Source of the DNA: Bipolaris cookei
Lineage: Eukaryota; Ascomycota; Dothideomycetes; Pleosporales; Pleosporaceae
Assembly: GCA_002286855.1 (NCBI GenBank)
Contig: NRSV01000183.1
Span: 1 to 14,136 of the forward strand
DNA length: 14,136 nucleotides
Reading direction: 5' to 3'
A program made the position numbers and the translations under genes. The notes beneath the pieces were generated by a model. That model had not been told where the DNA came from. It was given only the letters and a program-made list of their open reading frames with translations, and made no database searches. Every line of letters begins with the position of its first letter. Within the stretch, counting starts at the first letter, position 1. Below, piece after piece: positions 8,901 to 14,136 of the stretch.

Positions 8901-10999
8901 CTATTGATACTTGGCTGGTAACTTGATATCGCGGCCGCGCCGTGATCGCGGTGTTGATGGAGCTGTTGAGCGACCGTGTGGCTGCTTACTACCACTACGG
9001 CTAGCACTAATTTTTTTTGATGTAGGCTTTGTATGAGTTTTGAAGCTTCTTTTCTTACCCTTCTGGGAAGTTTTAAGAGTTTGTTCTAGTCGTTTTGCAG
9101 CTCTACGGGCAGCTTGGCGAGCAGCTCGCTCAGTAGCTTCATCAGCTTTTTGCTTCGCCCGCAGTAGCCTCGCCTCTGCTCGCGCGCGACGCCGTGTATC
9201 AAGCTCTTGAGCTTTAAGCAGCTTTGCCTCCTCCCTAGCTTGGATCTCAATAGCTTTTTGATGCTGTAGTATCTCACGATCACGCTGTTTCTGCTCGTAG
9301 AGGCTGCGAGCTTCTCGCACCTTCCGCGGCGACCAGAAACTAGCTCCACCATGATAATCTTCGGGCAGCTCAAGCACGCCAGGCTGTGAGCGCTGCTTCC
9401 ACTGGCTCTCACCAACTAGAGCTTCTCGCAGCTTCCTGTTTTCTTGCTGAATAAGCGTTGAGTGGGTAGTAAGCTTCTGTCAGATAACAGCAACCTAAGC
9501 CGCGGAACCCAGTCGATATTATGCCAGGATGTATCGGCATGAATTACAGCCGACGTACTTTGATACTTACATGAAACAAGCACCTACCGAGGCAATAGCA
9601 AGACACTACACATAAGTAATGGCAGAGAACAATCACAACAGGACAGATCAATACAATTCATTTTTTCACAACCAATTTTGCCCACAAGCATCAAATCTAA
9701 CAGCTTCATAATCGTCCGGTTAAGCTGTGAGATCTTCCTGTTCTCTTTTTGACTAACCGCGCGATCAACAAGCTCTCGGATCTTTTTCCAATCTGAAGCA
9801 CTGAGCGCGGACGAATCGCTATCGCTCTGGTGAGCTGCTGGCTTAAACTTCTGGAGTATTACTTCTGGATTGAACGGCGATATACCGGTAGCTTCAAAGG
9901 CTCGGAGGATCGTCAATTCCTTGAATGATGCCTGCCAGGCGTTCCAGAACAGTGGGAAGAAATGGGACTTGGTGATAGGCAGCAGCCCTTGGCACCTATC
10001 CATGAAGCTCGATAGCTCGTTCGAATAGGCAGTGGAGAGCGGCTTGAACAGCCCAACGTCGAGCGGCTGCAGCGTATGAGTCGCATGAGGTGGGTATATT
10101 GCGATCAAGATTTTATTCTGATCACAATAGTCAATAAACTCCATCGTGAGATGAGAGTAATGCCCATCCATGAATAGTAATCGGTAAGAAGATCGAGCCT
10201 TATGCTTGGTAGCAGGATCAAACATCTGTTTGAGCCATTGGAGCCCGATACTATCGTTTGACCAGCCAGTAGCCGATGTGGCGATTCGGGCGGAGTGGAT
10301 CTCTGGATCAAAGCCTTGCAACTACGAGTTTTGGATCGATCCAGATTGGCTTGAATAGATGATGCTTGGATCTAGATGAGATCCATCAGCACAGATACAA
10401 GCTATCAGCGTAATCCACTCTCGATTGCCATCTTGGATCATAGTCTTTCTTGATCTAGATTGAAGAGAAGCTTTAGAAAAGATCCTTGTTGAGCGCGATT
10501 GGACTCCAATCATAAAGCCCTTCTCATCCATATTGTATATATAGCGCGGCTCAATCTTATATTGGGCGATTTTTTGGCGTAGACGCTCGAAATATAGACG
10601 ATATTTCTGTTCTGAATCAGCTCGGTGGCGATTGCGATCCATTGGCGTGGCCTGTTTTGCCTGGAGAAGATCTGGATAGCGTTGAACAAAGCGATCGACC
10701 CAGTGGTAACCAATCTCTTTCTGCGCAATCTCAGATGCAAATCTCCGAACAAGATTTCGATTAGGTGGAGTACCACGTACAGTAAGCTGATCTATATATT
10801 TAATAAATCCAAGCTCCTGTTGTAGGTGCAGCGCACGTTAATTTTGGTGGTAGGCCTCGCGCGAGGTGGTCAAACCTTGGTGGCGCCGCCTCAGCGTTGA
10901 TGGCTCAACACCAAATTTTCGAGCAATTTGGGCATATACAAGTTTTTCTCTAGGTTCTAAAGCAGCTATAGCTTCAAGAACAGCGTCTATAGGCTCCAT
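8901..10999 (-). pseudogene. pogo-2 transposase with two premature stops
   Basis: From an ATG at 10999, one frame gives an amino-terminal Psq-type helix-turn-helix (EPIDAVLEAIAALEPREK to about residue 50), a CENP-B-type DNA-binding domain (about 60-115) and a DDE domain with YNMDEKGF (D158), LLFMDGHYSH (D278) and LQPLDVGLF (D314), so the last two Asp are 35 apart. A long Lys/Arg/Ala-rich coiled-coil tail follows, containing YHGGASFWSPRKVREAR, a motif of the fungal pogo tail. Stops are TAA at 10838-10840 (codon 54) and TAG at 10322-10324 (codon 226). If 9477-9685 is removed as an intron, the frame is exactly 630 codons. Both stops fit C-to-T change on one strand or the other (CAA to TAA, TGG to TAG). 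It is inactive as read, despite intact ends. Confidence 0.92.
9477..9685 (-). other. Probable intron (or small insertion) in the pogo-2 transposase, 209 nt
   Basis: The minus-strand coding frame leaves conserved sequence after LNRTIMKLLDLML and would stop at 9584, while the coiled coil resumes at KLTTHSTLIQQENRKL. GT at 9685 and AG at 9477 (ATCTGACAG) join the two in phase 0 and restore an even leucine spacing. The donor GTGGGC is weak and the length is large for a fungal intron. An inserted fragment is the alternative, but I see no clear inverted ends or target duplication. Confidence 0.5.
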
Positions 11000-11047
11000 T
11001 TGGGCTGATTATGGCGTGATTGGGTGGGTGATGTTGGTGGTGGTTGG

Positions 11048-11098
11048 TGGGGCAGATCGGGCATGTGGCCGTCCGAGGCACATGACCGTCCGGCACGG
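11048..11098. repeat. pogo-2 right terminal inverted repeat
   Basis: Exact 51-bp inverted match of 8749-8799, ending GGCACGG before the TA target duplication. No difference is seen between the two ends. Confidence 0.95.
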
Positions 11099-11100
11099 TA

Positions 11101-11234
11101 CCGTTTTTAAATTGTTCAAGCGTTTAAGAAAACGCCAAAACGCTTGAACAGTTTAAGCCGTTAAACCGTTAAACCATTTAAAAACGTTCTAAACTAAAAC
11201 GTTCTACGCAAACGCGTTAAGCTGCCCATGTATG
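11101..11234. repeat. hAT right (5') terminal and subterminal repeats
   Basis: This is the hAT DNA beyond pogo-2. TTCAAGCGTTT and AACGCTTGAAC face each other at about 11117-11152, followed by repeated GTTAAACC and AACGTTCTA words and the 12-bp end at 11223. It mirrors the left end (6104-6235) in content, though not base for base. Confidence 0.75.
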
Positions 11235-11242
11235 CAGCGTTC
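11235..11242. repeat. 8-bp target site duplication, right copy
   Basis: CAGCGTTC, identical to 6096-6103, at the outer edge of the hAT right end. Dropping one copy together with the hAT restores a single reading frame in pogo-1. Confidence 0.93.
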
Positions 11243-11812
11243 GATTGATCCTTTACGCTAGCCAATATCTGCTCAGCTTTCCGAGGCGCAGGCCTTGTTC
11301 CTCTCCAGCCAGAAGCTGTTGTATCAAAGCTTGATATAAAGCTGCGTACGCCAACTACGCCAACAGCGCCAGCAGAAGCTCTCTGGCAAGCCTGTACGCC
11401 AAGTAATATACGCGAGCTTGAAGCTCAATCAACGCTAACAAGTAACCGCGTACGACGTCATAAAATCTCATCGCCAGCTTCAATTATTGCGGCGATAAGC
11501 CAGCTTAAGAAGGGGGCAGAGATAATGATGCTCTCAGCTGAGCTAATGCGCGATCGGATTACTAGCCTTGAGAAGGCGAACGAGGGCGCAACAAAGCGTA
11601 GGCAACGTAAAAAGAAGTGGATACAGAAGCAAGGAGTGTTAACAAAGGGAGCTGGAGAGGATCTACTCGCTCAGCGTGAGGCTGATCAGCAGATTGCTCA
11701 TGAAGAGCGTCAAGGAGGAGAGCGATCAGGTGTTAGCCGTCAGGCTCTAGCGCGCTGTAGTAGATGTAGAGAGACTGGTCATAATTCATGTACATGTAAG
11801 AAATATACGTAG
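11243..11812 (+). pseudogene. pogo-1 transposase, 3' portion
   Basis: Continues in the same frame as 5192-6103 once the hAT and one duplicated 8-mer are set aside: AAFD, then a TGA at 11246-11248 where the family usually has Arg (a CGA to TGA change), then SFTLANICSAFRGAGLVPLQ, a well conserved segment after the DDE domain. The rest is basic and helical (about 11525-11700, KRRQRKKKW). It ends in a CCHC zinc-knuckle-like motif, C-x2-C-x4-H-x4-C (CSRCRETGHNSCTC), a usual tail in this fungal pogo group. The natural stop is TAG at 11810-11812. Confidence 0.88.
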
Positions 11813-11910
11813 TATGTAAATTATTCTACTTTATTAAGATTTCTTTATTATATTGCAATCTTGTTGAGATAAATGCCTATAGAGGTGAGCAAAGTTGGTG
11901 GGATGCGCCG

Positions 11911-11928
11911 CTCGCTTGCCACATACGT
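11911..11928. repeat. Right terminal inverted repeat of pogo-1
   Basis: CTCGCTTGCCACATACGT, the exact inverse of 5150-5167, followed by the TA duplication. The match continues inward (GCCGC, then GGGATGCG) but with only one copy of the 17-bp unit that is doubled on the left. Confidence 0.9.
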
Positions 11929-11930
11929 TA

Positions 11931-12419
11931 GCGTAGCAAGTGGGACGTGAACAGAACCGTGCCTACATCCCCCTCTAGCCGGAAGGACATACTTTTTGGC
12001 CACCCAGCATCATCTCCTCTTACCCTCGGTCCTTCTGCGGAATACTCTGGCTAATCCAAGCTTAATTATCTGTGTTTTGCTAGAGCTGGATCCGTCAGCG
12101 ATGACGCGGTCAAGCACTTTTTGTCTTGGTTGTAACGCTGCAGTGTGACCAGCAAGGGCTGTTTAAACAGACACTGGCAACTAGCTCTGCGTTAGCATCG
12201 GAGTTATGATGACCTGTAAGAGATGAGTAGAGCCTTCTCCGCCACCGTTTTGGCCGAAAGTAGAGCGCTGTCCGGTGAATAGCTTTCATGCTCGTGCCTT
12301 AGTTCTGGTTTTCAGGCGTTTTCACCCTAATTTCTTCGTTCGAATGGATACTGTAGCCACTATCTCTAGTTCCACTGGCTCTTCTAGGGGCAAACCTGTT
12401 ATTATGACGCAGCAACAAC
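11931..12419. other. Non-coding flank right of pogo-1
   Basis: No reading frame I can support. It is the continuation of the DNA into which pogo-1 inserted (rejoined to 5147 it reads ..TTACTGTTAGCGTAGC..). Pyrimidine-rich patches occur at about 11968-12035 and 12300-12335. It could be the lost upstream region of the decayed gene that follows. Confidence 0.4.
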
Positions 12420-13296
12420 AAGGGTCGCGTCGGAGACACCGAGGATGGCGTAGTACAGCCAATTTAGCGTTATCATGTTAATGTCTTCTCCCCTGGAGAA
12501 GCCGTCAGCTTAGTAAGTTGTTTAATATTTAAACTCCTAGATACGGCACTATTTCCTCAGCCAGAGTCCATCAGATCCCATTACAGTCTTACAATAGCTA
12601 CCTTTACTTCGGTTCCTTATGCCACTTCATCTCAGTTCAGACATTACGACCCTACGTTACTTAAGTCTGCTAAATCTAAGGCTAAGGCTATAGGACACAC
12701 AGAGGGGGCGACTTACAATTTGGGGTTGCCACATTAAGGTATTGTTTAACCGTCAGCCATGCAAGTGAATTGAATTAAACTGACTCGGGTGCAGATACCA
12801 GAGGCGAGCTTCAGGCTGTCCCTCGACAGACACCACAGGCCCAGACGACAGGCCTTATTGCAGATGTTGAAGAGACAGACTCAGCGATGTGCGGTCCATT
12901 TGCAGCTGACCATGGGACAAACACGTATAATCTCGCGTCTAGCGACAGTCGCTACCAGTTTGGCTATGGACGGCTTAATGAAGGAAGGATAGACTGCGTC
13001 GCAATATTAGATTCGTTCATGAATAGGTCGTTTAAAGGAAGCCGAAGTACGTGTCAAAGCAGGCTACAGTGCTGTTTTACTAATAGGCTATAAGTTTTAT
13101 TCAATTGAGGAGAGCGGCATGCTTAAAGAGTACCACAACGCTACGCATTTTTAGCCTAACAACAGGGGCTCTGAATATCAGGAGAAATTTTACCACCGGG
13201 CTGCTGCCTACAAAGGAGACCATATTATGCAGCACGACGATCTCGATGCAGCTGTACAGCACGCTTTCTCCGTTGAGAATAATGAAAGTTGTCATG
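12420..13296 (+). pseudogene. Decayed multi-exon gene fragment, unknown product
   Basis: Not recognised. Coherent protein-like sequence runs through three pieces once two short introns are allowed: 12513-12560 (GTAAGT..CCTCAG, 48 nt) and 12739-12794 (GTATTG..GTGCAG with an ACTGAC branch site, 56 nt). Both keep one frame: FSPGEAVSL joins PESIRSHYSLTIAT, and NLGLPH joins DTRGELQAV. The frame then holds to ILDSFMNR. A frameshift near 13030 moves it to LKEAEVRVKAGYSAVLLIGY, and it runs to NNESCHG. Stops are found at 12465, 12735 and 13152. A consensus splice donor GTGAGT at 13297 ends the last piece, so more exons probably once followed. The start is not identified. It could be a former host gene or cargo of an older element. 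Confidence 0.45.
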
Positions 13297-13307
13297 GTGA
13301 GTAGTAT

Positions 13308-13315
13308 TATCTAGT
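13308..13315. repeat. Presumed 8-bp target duplication of the right hAT (left copy)
   Basis: TATCTAGT lies immediately before the CAGGG end of the right-hand hAT. The second copy would lie beyond the window, so this is a prediction from the superfamily rule. Confidence 0.5.
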
Positions 13316-13335
13316 CAGGGCTCGCAATGGTTCAA

Positions 13336-13443
13336 AATCAAATCAAAGCTTGATTGATTTGATTTGAATAGCTTGATTTGTTTTTGATTTGAGCGAAACT
13401 TGAATAACTTGCTTTGAATTGAATAACTTGATTTGATTTGAAA
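13336..13443. repeat. Subterminal TTGATTTGA array of the right hAT
   Basis: The words TTGATTTG and CAAATCAA recur about ten times over roughly 100 bp, first in inverted form (ATCAAATCAA) and then directly (CTTGATTTG, ATTTGATTTGA). By analogy with other hATs these are candidate transposase binding sites. Confidence 0.75.
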
Positions 13444-13650
13444 ATTGCATGGCATAACCTTGTTAGCTACTTAGAATGAGACGCTGAGTGCGTCGGACAG
13501 ATAGCCCAGCGACTCTATTGGTCAAGCTAACTATCCAATTCTCGCCACGTCCGCTTCACGCTTTATGCCTTTAGAAACATATTTAATCCACTTCTACCGT
13601 ACACTGTAATAGTGCACACAACGTTTTGTTACAATACATTCTTTGTTAGC
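13444..13650 (+). other. 5' leader of the right hAT transposase
   Basis: About 200 bp between the subterminal array and the ATG at 13651, non-coding. It probably contains the promoter and transcription start. No individual element is certain. Confidence 0.4.
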
Positions 13651-14136
13651 ATGACATCAGTATCTTCTGACTCGCTTACGAGCTTATCTAACCTGCCTTT
13701 GTCGCCAACATGCGAACGTGAATATGCCATTCCGCATAGCTTCGATATTAATACTCGATTTTGCGGCGGCTATCTGCTCCGACGTCAGTTTGCACATAAG
13801 CACTCTCGACAACGCCGAAGTTGGATCTACAATCATGGCGCTCTCGTCTATCACCCATTGAACCCAAACAAAGATCGATGGATTTGTACCCACTGTAATA
13901 GTGCTGGTTATGAGACTACCTTTGATCCAGTATCCTCAACAGCAGCAGCAGCGCATCTATTCCGAAAGCATAACATTAGCCAAGTAGAGCGAGACAACTT
14001 ACCCAATACATATGACCCACTCGGCCTCAACAGCAGTGTTGAAGACAACAGGATCAGTACCTTGAATGCTCAAATTAGGGCTATGGATGAGCGCCTGCGT
14101 ACGTTTACGAACATTGACTTCCTTGACTTCCAGCGT
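13651..14136 (+). CDS. hAT-family transposase, N-terminal part (runs off right edge)
   Basis: From an ATG at 13651 the plus strand is open for 162 codons to the window end with no stop. A BED-type zinc finger is clear: WIYNHG at 58-63, RWIC at 76-79, C79 and C82, then H102 and H107 (AHLFRKHNI). The segment FLDFQR at the edge fits the start of the usual post-finger helix of fungal hAT transposases. The catalytic core would lie beyond the window. It sits 335 bp inside a CAGGG-type terminus, which supports the assignment. It differs in sequence from the left-edge and central hATs, so three hAT lineages are present. Confidence 0.82.
   Translation, partial: MTSVSSDSLTSLSNLPLSPTCEREYAIPHSFDINTRFCGGYLLRRQFAHKHSRQRRSWIYNHGALVYHPLNPNKDRWICTHCNSAGYETTFDPVSSTAAAAHLFRKHNISQVERDNLPNTYDPLGLNSSVEDNRISTLNAQIRAMDERLRTFTNIDFLDFQR

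Larger units (their letters stand above)
8749..11098 (-). mobile_element. pogo-2: Fot1/pogo-family DNA transposon nested in the hAT
   Basis: Perfect 51-bp terminal inverted repeats (8749-8799 and 11048-11098) start CCGTGCCGGACGG and are flanked by TA (8747-8748 and 11099-11100). The element is 2350 bp and carries one minus-strand transposase gene. It lies upstream of the hAT transposase start, between the coding region and the hAT 5' end. Its inverted repeats differ from those of pogo-1, so it belongs to a different subfamily. As the innermost layer it is the latest arrival. Confidence 0.95.
6104..11234 (-). mobile_element. hAT DNA transposon inserted in the pogo-1 transposase
   Basis: Ends are CATACATGGGCA (6104-6115) and its exact reverse complement (11223-11234), flanked by perfect 8-bp duplications CAGCGTTC. 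Total length is 5131 bp, of which about 2.35 kb is the later pogo-2 insertion, leaving a hAT of about 2.8 kb, a normal size. Its transposase is on the minus strand. AT-rich subterminal zones at both ends share the word TTCAAGCGTT in both orientations. The element is a decayed former autonomous copy. Confidence 0.93.
5150..11928 (+). mobile_element. pogo-1: Fot1/pogo-family DNA transposon, interrupted
   Basis: Both ends begin ACGTATGTGGCAAGCGAG (left 5150-5167; right 11911-11928 inverted), an 18-bp perfect inverted repeat, and both are flanked by TA (5148-5149 and 11929-11930), the pogo/Tc1-mariner target duplication. Without the hAT insertion and its duplicated 8 bp the element is about 1.64 kb, which is short for the family because the 5' part of the transposase is missing. 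The transposase is on the plus strand and carries three premature stops. The element is dead and is the oldest layer of the nest. Confidence 0.9.
13316..14136 (+). mobile_element. hAT DNA transposon, left end (runs off right edge)
   Basis: Begins CAGGGCTCGCAATGG, a typical hAT terminal form (CAGGG..), followed by an array of AT-rich subterminal words and then, 335 bp in, the start of a BED-finger protein open to the window edge. The other end is not visible. Confidence 0.75.

Noticed and set aside
1..14136. CRISPR array, prokaryotic operon, defence or toxin system
   Set aside because: No regularly spaced repeats, no ribosome binding sites, and gene structure with introns; all confident genes but one are fungal transposases.

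Overview
This window looks like transposon-rich (accessory or repeat-island) DNA from a filamentous ascomycete. The evidence is short introns of about 50-70 nt with GT..AG ends, a CTAAC-type branch point in the clearest one, fungal Fot1/pogo-type DDE transposases, and hAT transposases with BED fingers and hATC domains. There are no prokaryotic signals, no rRNA and no convincing tRNA. The species cannot be named from the sequence alone.

Layout, left to right. (1) 1-592, minus strand: the N-terminal part of a hAT-type transposase running off the left edge, followed by its 5' leader and a GC-rich cluster of CCCATGGG palindromes (771-838) that probably marks an element end. (2) 1018-2870, minus strand: the only gene in the window that looks intact, a three-exon gene for a 574-residue protein of unknown function. 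(3) 2871-5147: about 2.3 kb with no gene I can support, holding small tandem and inverted repeats and a pyrimidine-rich tract. (4) 5150-11928: a three-layer transposon nest. A pogo-family element (pogo-1, plus strand, TA target duplication) is split inside its transposase by a hAT element (6104-11234, perfect 12-bp inverted ends, perfect 8-bp target duplication CAGCGTTC). The hAT carries near its own 5' end a second, unrelated pogo element (pogo-2, 8749-11098, minus strand, perfect 51-bp inverted repeats, TA duplication). (5) 11931-13315: non-coding DNA and then a decayed multi-exon gene fragment (12420-13296). (6) 13316-14136: the left end and N-terminal transposase of a third hAT element running off the right edge.

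The target duplications give the order of events directly: pogo-1 first, then hAT, then pogo-2. All three transposases in the nest are broken by stops or frameshifts. At least three of the stops can be explained by C-to-T changes at CpA on one strand or the other, as repeat-induced point mutation would cause. The two hATs at the window edges point outward and are open over everything visible, so they may be intact. I see no new defence, toxin or metabolic system. The most notable contents are the nested stack, the previously hidden exon structure of the unknown gene, and the decayed gene next to the right-hand hAT.
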